Source of the DNA: Ancylostoma caninum
Taxonomy: Eukaryota > Nematoda > Chromadorea > Rhabditida > Ancylostomatidae
Reading direction: 5' to 3'
NCBI GenBank assembly: GCA_037903475.1
Contig: JBAJFG010000039.1
Location: forward strand, 1,116,001 to 1,180,000
Length of the DNA stretch: 64,000 bases
Under the pieces are notes generated by a model that had not been told where the DNA came from, did no database searches, and saw only the letters and a list, made by a program, of their open reading frames with translations. Below are positions 46,573 through 58,835 of the stretch, piece after piece (the first letter of the stretch is position 1; the number at the start of each line of letters is the position of its first letter). The translations under genes were made by a program, and so were the position numbers.

Positions 46573-47743
46573 TTTGAAATAAACGAGCTAGTGAAAAAGG
46601 AAGTAGAGTAAACGAGAGGCTCATAGAAAAAAGGACAGGCTTCAAAAACTCACAGATCAAGAAGAGAGGAGAAAATAGAATACAGAGAATTACATATATG
46701 TAAACATGGCGAGAAAAATGAAAAAAAAATGATTAAATGATATTCAGTTCCAAAAGTTTTGGCTACGGCTGTTAATGTACCATATCACAGCTATCGTTGT
46801 TACTTTTTGTTTCTTGCGAGACCACTATAACTGATATGACAACTTCTATGAATGACAGTTACTTTTGTTCTAACAATGTCTTTTAATTGTTATAAAGTGC
46901 TCAGAATCAATTTTAAAATCTTTTAATCCAAGAGAAAACTCATTCTTTTAGAGCGAGAAGTAGCTGAGGGGTAATCTACCCATGGAAGAAGCATTACATA
47001 AAAATAGAGTGCTTGCCAAGTAGAAAACAGAGGAATCTTCGGGAGTAATGGAAGAAAGCAGGGCAGTAATGATTACAGAATCTCGAACATCAGTATAAAA
47101 ATCAGTGAAAGAGTAGCTGCGGACAAGTGTTACAATTTCTCGAGCGATCTGTGTAAATAGTCCCAAAAAACAAAGAGGAAGAAATCAAGATTAACGAGCG
47201 AGAATATGTGAGATGTTTATAATCTAAAAGCTGCTCGATGAAAACAGAAAAAAAACCAGAAAACCCACAAAAAATTTCACTGATACTTTGAACAGATGGT
47301 GGTGGAGTACTCTTGACTAAAGATGCTCTAAGATGCTCTCCTCTTAAGTCGTTATTCAAGCAGAATAGCAGCGATTCGTGTGTAAAACAACGAACGAATT
47401 GACGAGAAACACGTGCGGTGAACATGGCGGGCCTAACACCCTCGCGCCTGGTAGTTGCTCACGAACAACAGGCAAACGGATCAGGAACGAAATCCAAGTA
47501 CCTCTAGAAGTTGTGTGGAAGCCGCTGAGTGATTCCGAAATATTTCCACTTTACTAGTAGTTCAGAAGTAGGAATGACTAAATACGAGGAGAATTGAAAT
47601 GATTACCTAGGTTAAGTTCTGGACAAACTGTACTACATCCAGAACATTGCCATGAGAAAGTGGAAAAACCTTTTTTTCACTTGAAAATTATCTAGTAAAG
47701 CCCCACTATTCCTAGTTCATCTTAGATCACATAAAAACAACTA

Positions 47744-47804
47744 GATGAATGAATGAATGAATGGATGAATGAATGAATGAATGAATGAGTAAATGGATGA
47801 ATGC
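47744..47804. repeat. (ATGA)n microsatellite
   Basis: About 15 ATGA-like units with a few GGATGA interruptions; the same motif class as 46441-46572. Confidence 0.75.
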
Positions 47805-49769
47805 CAAAGAAAAACAAAATGCATCTGATCTGAATAGGATCACGTTTCTAGAAAATTGTCGATAAACAAATGGCAACACAGAAAAGAGAATAAAGCAAAA
47901 GTACCGATTATCTTCAATTTCTGTAATAACTAATTTGAGGACGATATTGAAATTCAGCTATGAATGGCTGTGGGAACTTGAAATAGTAGCAAGAGGGCAA
48001 GCGGGAGATACTCGTTTGAGTGCATTGCTGTCATCTGTTATTGAATGAGAATTTCTCTCAGGGTGCAGATGATCTTTTGAGAAGCATCACGAGAATATTA
48101 ATTAGTTCCAATTCTATTTATTCGTCATCCTTGGTATTCCTAGGTATCAGAAGAACAGTTGTAAAAAAATAAACAGAAAATCAAGCCTCTATACTGCATT
48201 TGGGGTATGGCACCTTGCGTCGTCGCCGCCAGAGACACCAATTCTATCACCTCATCAGTCTATAGTAGGCGGTGTTCACAACGTTACAAACTTAAAAATA
48301 CATATGTACAAAAACTGATATCCTAAGTGTTCTAAATATAGGCGATGTTGTATGATGCCTCTTTCAGTTTGAATTTTTTTTTAGCTCTTCACCTACGACA
48401 ACGTCTCTCTACAGCCTTGAAACCAAACCAATCTCCTCACGTCCTCAACTACCCAATATTTACATCAGTCTCAGATCACCCTTTTTCTCCTGTCAGCATT
48501 TTTGTGAACACGAGGTGCTCTCCAGCTCAATACCCTGGTGCCCGTTTTAGCTCTCTGATTTTTCCGCAGCTCTTATAGGTTCTATTCCCACTTTCTGCTA
48601 GCAAGTCCAGAGACAAGGAGGAAACTGATACTTTGAGGAACCGACAGAGATGGAACTTACGATTCTTTCTCACTTGAGCAATACTATCACAAAAAGGCGG
48701 GTATTGTCTCAATATCCTCTCTATTCGTGGGAGCAGTTCTGGGCAAAACACATGGAGGTCTCATTGATTCTGCTCTGTAGAAGTTTGGTTCAGAGAAAAA
48801 CCACCACATACGTCTACCACATCAAGGGTACATACATCTTGAGTTAGTTTCTGATTTATGAACCTGGAGAGCTCTTCTACCACCTTTTCGTGTTTTAATA
48901 CATGAATGTATAGCTCACATACGCGCGAATAAATAAATAAATAGATATAGGAGGCCTTTCGAGCGTTTCTGGGAAATCAAAGGGTCAATACGCAAGCGAG
49001 TAAACGAGGAAATACACCTGAAACCGCCAGGATAGGGCGTGTGGACATGTTGTCCACGAATATGACGCTACCAAAAAATCATGCAGTTCTTAGATATCTG
49101 AACCTAGAGTGATGAATCAAAGAAAATCATGAAGTATTACTCACTCGGACAATATGTCTCCAAGGAAGCGGAAACACGCGTTCTTCCTATAATTCCGTGC
49201 TAAGCAAAGCCCGCGAATTTCAATTCCACAGCTGTTTCCAGTTTCTTTATTCAAAGTATTTTAGTCTGCAGCTTCTTTCCCGTCTAGTGAGATTCGAAAT
49301 GGAGTCAAAGATAAACTTTCCATTATTGCTATTTAGAGCGGCCTTGAATAAATCATTCATTTCCTTTGTTCACAGAAAAGAAGGTGCTCTAGAAACAGCT
49401 GCATCGCTCCGATGAGGAAGTTCACAGCTTACGTGTGACTTTCTGGCAGTGGATGCTATGAGCTGGAGGCTGCGACGAAAAAAAAAACAGGAAAAATCGT
49501 TGAAAAACTGCGTTCAAGTTGCAGCTCGCAGGATTTTTTCGTAATTATGACAGCGTTCAGAAAGAAAACGCAAAAAAAATTTCAATTCAGACCGTGAAAT
49601 GCAAATCATGAAAATGAATTTGCCGTACGATTTCATCCGGTCTGGGGGGAAACCAGGAAAGATCCACAGATATGAATTTAGGTTGGGGTAGGCTGGCACA
49701 GCCTGCGAATAGGGAATCTGTAACATATACATAGTTTCCATAGAATTTAAGAAGTCTACGAATATTAAT

Positions 49770-49932
49770 GCATTCCTTGTCGAAAAGATAGACGGATTGC
49801 GCGTGCGGTTTCATATCGTCGCAGCGGCAGAATCGCGGTGGGACCCACTCTACCCTCTCCACTTAGAGCATGCTCTCTCGGCAGGTCCCAAGGGTTTCTG
49901 CAGTCTCGTCATCCGTCCATCTTTTTGAAAAG
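49770..49932. repeat. Dispersed repeat, direct copy of 29752-29925
   Basis: Shares CTTGTCGAAAAGATAGACGG and the following 100 bases nearly exactly with the 29752 copy, then diverges. Confidence 0.75.
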
Positions 49933-51994
49933 GATTGTAGGCATCAAAAATAAATGAAAAAGAGAGGAAATGGTAGACAAAAGCAAAAAGGCGGGACTTT
50001 GAAAGCGAAATAGGGTTCCACAGGTACTTGTGCAAAGACTGCAACTACTAGCTGCAAAAGGTCAAGCACGGGAATAAAGGCAATTTTCCAAGAATGGAAA
50101 ATTCAGGCTGAAGGCAAACTTCCAAAATAATCTAAGCGATAAAAGAAAGACAGGAAACATTTTGGACAGCACGCAATTGTGTGAAGCACGTCGGCTCCCT
50201 TTCAGAAGCCAAGGACTATGAGTAAAGTTGTGTGTGTGCCTGTGAGGTTGTGTGTGTCGTGTGGAAAACACACAATTTCTCTTTCCACAGACACTCATCA
50301 CTCATACACCTCACGCATGATCCGTCAAACAATGAGACGACAAAAGCATGGTGCAATGGAGGACACAGCAAATTCCTGGCCACCAGCCAACTGCTCCAGA
50401 AACCACGGATCAGCGGGAATCACACGCCGAGTAATTATGATATGCGCGCAATTAAACTCGCGAGCGCACAAACATCCAGACTTTGTGCCCCGGGGCGAAA
50501 TGAGACCAAGGGGAGCTGGAAAAGATTACTGGATCCCCCAGTGCCACAACAATAATTCCTTGCAGCGTCCAATAGGTGTTTATGGCCAAATAGCCTTCTA
50601 ATACAAGGAAATTAACGATTTTCCTCGCTGAATGAGTTAGCAAATATTTATGAGCGTAGCAATTCCGAATGTTATATTCTAATGACGTTTATAGCGAGAA
50701 ATTCCGAATCAGAAGAATGACCTGGGCAGGATGAGCAAAAAAAATCGTTCAAGAAAAATAATAGAGCTTATTTCTTCAAAAAACACATTTTTTGGCGCTG
50801 CGCCTCAGAAAACTTGTCTACCATTCCCACTCACATTTCTATCCATACCTATTTGCAGTACTACAGGTAAAAATCCATCTCAGCATAGTTTTCCCCGAGA
50901 TTTGGTAATTTTATAGTTCTGGAATCGCCAGGAGCAGCTAATCGTAATATTACAGCTGACTACTTGCAAAAGTGTTGGAAAATCCCTTTCCGAAAACCTC
51001 TCCATAGGAGAACATGGGCGGACCCCAGGTAAAAGTACGAGTTTTCCTGACAGTGCACTACTTTGCTGCAAGCGCCCCACCAAACTGCATCGACAACTCC
51101 AGGCAGGTATGGTTCGGAATTTCATCGACATGGGTGGTGCGCACCTCCTGACAGTTCAGTAGGTGCACTTCAAGTGTGGCAAGCAAGCGACTGCGTGGCG
51201 CGCTCGGGAATCTCGTACTCCCGCGTTGGCCGCGCCTTCACGCCTCCTGAAGGAAAAAAAAACGAAGATCTCAAAAACGGGTTTCTGGGCATTTTCACAG
51301 AGAATTATGTATACTGCTCTGTAATAGGCAGTCCATGGCGAGTCCAATAATGAAAAAAATAATGGGAACGATTCTGAAGTGGGACGTTCTCTGCAAGCCT
51401 CCAAGCAACACGTGTGACAACCTAATTTATGCGGTTTACAACGCCGTTTACTGGCCACTTTCGAATCTCGAGAAACTATGTAGAAAGCTATTAAATATAT
51501 AATCATCCTACCAGATGCGCTATGATCTGCAGACGAACATTAAAAAATAGAAGAAAAGGCGCTCTCTCTCAGAAAAGTTGTTAGAAGCTGAAACCTACAA
51601 TGTAGAGCAGGACTTTTAGCCGGAAACGGCGTTTGAGCGAGTATCTGTACTATTCACAGAAATATTTACCCGATTCAAGCAAAGTTCAACTAGGAATTAT
51701 CCAGAAAGCGCCCAAGTAGAGCCACTTGTAGTGATTTTTGATGTCAGTTCTCAGTGATTACATGTAAACTGTCCTTTCACGGACTTCTTGCTCTCGCGCT
51801 AGTAGTGAGAATAACAAATATCCTCGAAGTTCTCTTCGAGCGGGGGAATTTTTGCAAGAGATGCCTTTTTTCCTAGGAGGGAGAGCAATGCCATTAGCTA
51901 CGCAGGAGCTAATCAAAGAGAACTTCTTCTCCTAAAAACGTAAGTACACTGAGCGAAGAAATTCGGATGTGGTCAAAAAACAAAGCAGTTACGA

Positions 51995-53207
51995 CTAGAA
52001 GAGTAATCGAATAAATTCCCTGCAGCAGCGCTCGATTCGGCAAAAATCGCTCGCTGGGTCGCTCGTTGGATCTCCGACCATGGCCAACTGAGTAATGCAT
52101 CTCTGCAGGATCGGTAGATTGTTTCCAGAGAAATCTGGGAGGGTGAAGCCCTTACTCGGGGAAGAGAGTGACCAATGCAGGTCACTGTATAAGGTGCAAG
52201 GCATTCGATGCCTCTATGAAGAGCAATTCCTACGAAACAAGGATGCAGACAGACAGTCAGCTACCCGCCTTTTCAGCGGGTCGCCTATATCCCTGCTGCT
52301 TTGATGTTGATGGCATGTTTCGGACAAGGATTTAAAGCAGAAGACCTTAGGACGTAAGTCTTGACGACGTAAAAGAGCTCAAAAGCACAAAATAACGTCA
52401 AACATGAGGCAACAAATGTATGAAGAGATTGGGCAAACTCCTTAACTCTCCGCATATTTTTCCGAGATCATTCGCTTTCGTTCCATTCCGATATAAAGGA
52501 TAAAGAATAAAGGATGCAAACAGGGTAGGAATTGCTCACGAAAGATATAGGAAAATTCGGGGAGAAAGGACATGTACATAAAACAGCACGTGTCAAACAC
52601 TGAAGGACGATTGACACCTTTGTAATTGCTATGGAAAAAAGAAACGATTCAGGATAAGCCTGGAAAAGGTGTGGCTCAGCAGGAAGCATGGCCTAGACTA
52701 ACTCCCAGCTAAGGAGAAGTTAGTCGAAGCAGCAGCAACTAGATCATCTGTGTATGGAAACAGCCCATTTCATCTGCTCCCGAGAGGAATAGAGAAATAG
52801 GTAAAGCGTAAAAATGTCAGGTTATCCAGATTCTTACATAGATGCTGTCAAATCCAGGAAATTCTAATTCATTAGCGAACTAATACCACTTTTTTCCTAG
52901 ACTTTTTTCACTGCTATGTGGAATTTAATGGCGTAGACGAGACTAATACTACTACGTCCTAGAAAGACTAACTTGGAAACAACTAGGTTAAGGAAAACGA
53001 CACACTAGCTGGCGAACGTTTCCTGTCGCCCTGTCCTTGAAGAAGCTGCTTTCCCTGGCATTGCATTAGAATGCCACCACTGTCATCAATTTCGTTGTCA
53101 AAGACGGCGAACGTCGCTGTGGCTTCTATCTGATTGTGGTGACTGGACGAAATTATGTAAATCTGTGGATCCATCGTTGAAATGAAGCCCAGCCAAGAGA
53201 ATTGCAT
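51995..53207 (-). CDS. Candidate two-exon gene, 113 aa, unknown
   Basis: Exons 53006-53207 and 51995-52134 join in phase (342 bases, 113 codons plus stop). The donor is GTGTGT and the acceptor CACCCTCCCAG. The product starts MQFSWLGFISTMDPQIYIIS, which could be a weak signal sequence, although MDPQ is an alternative start. It continues with an acidic part (FAVFDNEIDDSGG) and ends FCRIERCCREFIRLLF with a Cys cluster. No known family. Additional exons in the 870-bp intron cannot be excluded, and the second exon is open in more than one frame. Confidence 0.35.
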
Positions 53208-53552
53208 AGCAGTCAAGCTGTTTGGGTCAATAGGTCCTACAAACTAACACAACACCCTCCCCCCCCGTATCCCAGGTATTTATTTATTTATTCATTTATT
53301 TATTATATACATCGTGGAGAGTCACAATGCAACCCTTCGCAAAGAAGGTATATAAAGAAAGGATCACAGAAACGTTATCGGAGGATTGTTTAAGGATGAT
53401 GGGTAAGTATGGTGTGGTGGAGTATGGTGGAGTAAGTAATGTCTACAAAAAATGGGCAGCTTGTCATCTATTTTATTTATTTTTATTGTATTCACTGACC
53501 TTCAAGCATTTTATATATGTACGTGAACTTTGTTTTTGACAATAGCGAATAA

Positions 53553-53553
<1 letters not shown>

Positions 53554-53588
<35 letters not shown>

Positions 53589-53589
53589 A
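53554..53589. repeat. (AAAT)n microsatellite
   Basis: Nine AAAT units. With the inverse TTTATTTA run at 53277-53303 it brackets about 250 bp that may be a retroposon copy. Confidence 0.7.
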
Positions 53590-55224
53590 CCCTGCTAAGA
53601 TAGAGTCAAGGGGAAATTTACCAAGGATTTATCAATTCTGGCCTTATTATAGAATATAAATTCTATGTAGATGAGACCCATGAGTGGGCACGTGAATTAT
53701 TGAAATCAATCGATATGCATTAAAATAGAGCGAGCTGTTTCTAACCCAAGGTTCTCTACAGGGCCAGGATACATGTAGTAAGCTATGTATTAGCGCTGTA
53801 GACCGTAAATGTGGGTCAAAGAGGTGGTGAAATGAAGGAAATGAAAGTAAGGATGCCACCATGGGAGAAAATGCTGAAAGAAGATTGGAGGCATTCAGAG
53901 GTGGACCCTCAGAAGGCGATGAGACGCGTCTGGAGCGATGATGAGCTCGATGGCTCGGTCTCCTTGTTGACCGGAGCGGTCTCCTCGCGAATGATCCCTA
54001 TTATTTATACGATTTTTTGAATTCTTATAGCATGTGATAAACTGGTAACGATACATGGCGTGACTACTGTGGCTGCGCTAAAAAATTAGCCCTTTGTTGT
54101 GGGTGAAATCTTTCGGACAAGAGAAGATTAGAAGGTGTACATATAATAATTACAACTTTAAAGAAATAGTATAGTCTTTAACTGGCAAAATATAGGTTTT
54201 GAACAGAAGACAGCTATTATTTATAGACACGACATCGAAGCTTCAAATGTCACCATACAATCGAAAACAAAGAAAAAAAAGATTTAAGTGTCAAGCAACG
54301 AATTCTCATGTGGCTCTAAATGACAACGAATTTTTTCCTGAAACATATGGAGATGCTCGAAGTCTGCAAGAAAGGTCATGCTGGAACTCCACCGAGGATT
54401 GCCTCCTCTAGGCTAGATAGGATTTATACTTTGAGAAATTTCACGCATGGGTAAGTTCTTTGATGCTACTGCCATTTTTCACGCATTTCTATGAAATGGG
54501 GCAGTTCAGCATTTAGAAAATTGTGAGAATGGTCAAAATGCCAAAAAAAAGGGTTTAATCCATAAAGTCTGATTTCGAGCAAAGGTTTAGATGGTGGTGT
54601 TCTTTGATGTTGCTGCCATTGTATTCCAGAAGATCTACGCTCACCTGGAATCCAAACAACTACTCTTCAGTTTTTCTAAGCAGTCAACAAGCACCGGAGC
54701 TGAAAACTAGGTGTAGGTCCGCTTTCTGAGCAGTGCTTAATTGCCCCAGGAAGCGTCGGAGCTAATAATCATGTGTAAAAAACCAGTCATGGTAGATGTG
54801 TCCGAGGTGATGGATAGTCCTAATAATGTGAATGTAGACGAAGCAGTTGGCAAGATTCTATCCTGAATATTGCTCTTATATTATTATGATATAATACTGA
54901 ATATTGCTCTTTCTTGGGTTACGCTTGAATTTGAGAAATCATTTGCTCTGGCTGCATAGGAGAGCGAGGTGCGCTGTGTTCAGTTTAATGCTTCAAATTC
55001 ATAAAAAGCAGAAGTCGTCACATTTCAATAGCAAACAATGACACGGTCCCTGTCTCATCCATAGGTTTTACAAGGCTATACATTGAAAAAGAAGCGGGTT
55101 TCAAGACTGGCCTTATACACATTTTTATTCTCTATTATAATGAGTTCTTTGTGTGTTTTTATTGTTCCTAACATCTACTTCCGCTTGATAGTTTAATTTC
55201 TTTCATGTGGACTTGCTAGTACTC

Positions 55225-55670
55225 TGTTACTAACACCTGCCATATGGGGACACCTTGTCGCTAATAGCGACTAGCAATAATCTTCAATATAACGGTGGGA
55301 AAAGATTTCTTTTTCATGAGTTTCTTTGTTGACATTTTATCATAGATCTAACCTAGCGCTCGCAGGGCAATGGTGACATTCCGCGCTAACACCGCACTCT
55401 CGCAACGACTGTATATAAGAATCAGTACTATCTCGAGGGACAGGAGGGAAAGAAACCGAGCCCCACGTCGTCCCTGTACACAATAACCCACGTCAGAAGC
55501 CTACGTCGTCGTCCCATCCACTTGACTGTACAATAGATTACTATTCAATAGTTTGCTGGTAATTCTTCTGTATATAGCTATACCAATATTCCAATAAACT
55601 ACTTCTTCTCGTTTCAAGACCCGCGTGGCAGGTAGAGAGAGGTCAGCTAAGCTACAATACCTGACAAGAC
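55225..55670 (+). mobile_element. Possible solo LTR
   Basis: Begins TGTTACTAACACC and ends near CTGACAAGACA. It contains a TATA-like GTATATAAG at 55411 and AATAAA at 55593, the promoter and polyadenylation order expected of an LTR. There is no second LTR, primer-binding site or polymerase frame nearby, and no clear target duplication. A short 5' non-coding RNA gene is an alternative reading. Confidence 0.35.
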
Positions 55671-56094
55671 ACCTTTCAGGTGTATTAAAAATAAAATAAA
55701 ACAAAAGTTACGGAGCCCGAGCACTAAGTGTCAACGCAAACGAGAGCTGTGCGAGACTTTTCACTGAGATGTCCTTTGAGCGATGCTCAATACAATCCAA
55801 ATCTATAGAGGAACCTTTATTTATTCTCACTCTTCTGTTGTTGCCATCTCTTCTATTGTTATCTCATGAACAATCTCACTCTCGTGTAGTATTTAAGAAA
55901 GGATTGAAATGCCAGCAATATGCTCAGTATTTTGTTCTATTAAGCTCTCTGTATCCATTGTTCCTTCACTCTCTGGTAGCATTTATCCTCTTTACATCAC
56001 TGCATTGCACGGAAGACACGGTACTTCCTGAGGATCGCTCGTAGCGTGGGGTAATCTTCCACGCGATGGCAATAGATAAACCGTGATCGCATGG

Positions 56095-56347
56095 TACGCT
56101 GCTGGTCTGTGATTGGTCGATTCATGTGCGCGTCGCGGCTGCAGCTTTCGAGGGTATGAGCAGTTCTGCGTGGATATGGCCAACTTTTCTAAGCTTGAGT
56201 GGGACAGATGGATGTTATCGGAACCCACAAACTTGAGAAGGTGGCCATCAATGCCGTTTAGTGCTTCGAATTTGAAGAAACAACCTGAACTTGAGAAGCA
56301 TACGCGTGCGGCGCGGTCGCGTAGCGGCGTACGTTTTGACAGCCACC
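56095..56347 (+). repeat. Dispersed repeat, direct copy of 41565-41818
   Basis: Same blocks as the 41565 copy, with TACGCTGCTGGTCTGTGATT at the start and GTGCGGCGCGGTCGCGTAGC near the end. The plus-strand frame across it (56113-56538) is therefore probably repeat, not a gene. Confidence 0.75.
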
Positions 56348-57465
56348 CCCTCATATATTCATTCAACTTCGTTTCCGTTCGACATTGCTGGAGTGGGTCT
56401 ATTGATACTGCAGCGCACGATCCTACCGTCCTGCTGTTTGAATATGATAAAATCCTGACAGCTTCAGTGGCTCCAAAGGATGAATGTCTCTTGTCAGTCG
56501 CCGCGCGTTTCCATCTAGAAGCTCTAGCCTTTTGGTGACAGATTCATTAACGTGCTGATTCGTGAAGATGGCAGGCTAACTGGTAGTTCTTCTCTTAGCC
56601 TTCCCTTATTTACATACAGGTGAAAAGAAAATCAGTTGATGGGCGAGATTCGCTCAACAGCTGAGTTGTCTCTCGAAGAGCTCGTGGAAAGTCCAAAGGA
56701 AAACTCAATCTACCGGGCGCATTTTAGTGCCTGAGCTCCTTTTATGACGTTTGCCATCGCGCTTCCGCTCTAATTTTGAGAAACGAAGACATGACGTCCT
56801 GGGTTTTGCACCAACTTCCGCGTCAGTGAAGGCCTCAATAAGGCCGGATTAAACTCAAGGCATCCGCCGTTCTTTTTCAACCACGCAGCCTCTCTCGGTG
56901 AAATTTGAAGTGAATGCGAGTACTGCAAACTTGCAAATCTCTCGTCGAACCCTGAGATCGATGAAGCGACAGATGCGAGCATCGTCAACTTGTGCCTCGA
57001 GACCTTTTGGCCTATCCTTGACTACAAAGTTAGCTATTACTACCACTAACTTACTCTTTTTCTTCCCAGAGTTCCGCATAGTTATGACCTGCGCTATATA
57101 TCCAATAAGTGGGCGGTCTAGCTTGTGTGCAATTGGATACTGTTCGTTCAAGCACGTTCACGCCCTAATTTCTTGATCCCAACAAGCTCAAGAGCTCAGT
57201 GACATAAGGTGTCCCTTATGGACGAGTTGTACTGTCTTAGATTCTTTGACATTATGATCACCAGATAATAACTCAATGTAAGGACAGAATATGAGGACAA
57301 AGATTGTTTCAGGGAAATCCTCATCTGACTCTAAAATAACCCTTGTCCTCATATTTCTTTACATTGGGGAAGGAGGCTTCTCCACTATTATACAACGAAT
57401 TTTTGGACATTGCTCTCACGCTGCAATGGAGTCATGAATTCACTTCAGAATGGAAGGCACTAGTA

Positions 57466-57690
57466 CTTAAAGGCAGTGTCCAAGCTCAGGACCAATTTGG
57501 GGTATTGGGTATCAGAAGATGCATGTGGCGACGCTGATTACAATGGTATAGGTATCTCAGCTCAAAAGTGCTGAAAACATCCTTTTTGAACCCTGCATTC
57601 TTGGAGGAAACGGGCACCCCTGCACATCGACAGCTCGTCCACGAAGTTGCGCCGCTATCGATTGATGACTTCTCTTCAAACGGGCCTTGC
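57466..57690. repeat. Inverted-repeat arm A flanking a retroposon-like block
   Basis: Starts with TTAAAGGCAGTGTCCAAGCT and shares long blocks (GCGACGCTGATTACAATGGT, GACAGCTCGTCCACGAAGTT) with the reverse complement of 58600-58835. The end resembles the TTAA-type element at 122-372. Confidence 0.7.
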
Positions 57691-58092
57691 GGAGAGTAAA
57701 TATTCTGCAGTTACTTGAGCTGTCAGATGTGAAGTGACATTTCCAAATCTCTTTGTCGTGCTAATGTGATTCATTGAACATTGCCACTTTCCTCTAGCTT
57801 GTGCTTGTATTTACGGCTATCTAGTTTCTCGCAAGTGAGTTTCGCTCTAACAAGTTCAGTTATTATCAAGAGTTTGCAGCTTTTCTCTCCTTCTCTATTC
57901 ATTCTGACATGCTTCACTAATTGTGGAGTTAGGTTTGGGTATTCTTACGGCGATATAGAGTTTTTTCTTACATCGGATTGGGGAGGGACTACCCTGGTGC
58001 AGGTGATGCATTTGCTTGCGTAGCTGTGAATCCTTAACAATCCCCGAATACGTTTCTCGAACGATGTTTTCCGATGGGGATCAGTCCTAGGA

Positions 58093-58556
58093 GTGAGTAG
58101 TCGCTTTCACCCGACATGTCGGTTGCGCGGGGTTAGCCAGTATACCCGTTTGTCGAACTGCCGGCTTGTTCCTATGACTCTACTCGAGAATGAGGGCATC
58201 TTGCTGGCTGGTGTGGGTGACTGCTACCAAAGGTCCTGGACCGATCCTCACAGACTCCTATACTGTACAACGGAACAGTCTGTCCCTTTACATGCTCGGG
58301 CTACCACCGTTTCCGGGGAATTTTCGAATTTTAGCCAAAGTTATTACTCTTTATCACTCTTTCCTGAACCTAACTCCCCACCCTACATTTCTGATTACTG
58401 GATGCTATCTTGTTCAGTGGGAGTCTCTGTTTTTTTTTTAAATCTGTTCTTGTTGTTTTTTTTTGTTTTTTTTTCCTCTACGGTTTTATCTCGCAGACCA
58501 AGATTCCTGAGGTTGTGGCGCGCCTACGGGCGTATTAAATAAATAAATAAATAAAT
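58093..58556 (+). mobile_element. Retroposon-like 3' segment with (TAAA)n tail
   Basis: Contains T-rich runs and ends GGGCGTATTAAATAAATAAA, a tail typical of RTE-type LINEs and their SINE partners in nematodes. It abuts arm B of the flanking inverted repeat. The 149-codon plus frame (58093-58542) has a leucine/phenylalanine-rich end produced by the T runs and no recognised domain, so I do not call it a gene. Confidence 0.4.
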
Positions 58557-58599
58557 ATGACGCCGCTGCAACTCCCTTCCGGCATTCGACCACACGTCC

Positions 58600-58835
58600 A
58601 CCGCGTCGCGGAGTTGCAGCAGCGCCATCGATCGATCGCAGCGCAACTTCGTGGACGAGCTGTCGATGCGCAGGGGGTGCCGGTGCACGTTTCCTCCAAA
58701 AATATAGGGTTAAAAAATGGTGTTTTCTGCACTTTTGAGCTGAAATACCTATACCATTGTAATCAGCGTCGCCCCTTGCATCTTCTGATACCCCGAATTG
58801 GTCCCGAGCTTGAAGATTGCCTTCAAACATTAAAC
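58600..58835. repeat. Inverted-repeat arm B
   Basis: Reverse complement of arm A (57466-57690), including ACCATTGTAATCAGCGTCGC and AACTTCGTGGACGAGCTGTC. Separated from arm A by about 900 bp that include the retroposon-like block. Confidence 0.7.

Larger units (their letters stand above)
45915..51994. other. Upstream and intergenic region of the K2P gene
   Basis: No exon chain was found. It should contain the K2P promoter just right of 45914. Notable contents are ATGA-type microsatellites (46441-46572, 47744-47804), a direct repeat copy (49770-49932) and fragments of the AAATCTCAAAAACG repeat near 51265. Frames at 47102-47425 and 50218-50601 are open, but no splice pattern or recognisable domain supports them. 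Confidence 0.4.

Noticed and set aside
56113..56538. 141-codon plus-strand frame
   Set aside because: Half of it lies in the dispersed repeat shared with 41565-41818, where the same frame is broken.
58093..58542. 149-codon plus-strand frame
   Set aside because: Its end is produced by long T runs of a retroposon-like 3' segment; no domain seen.
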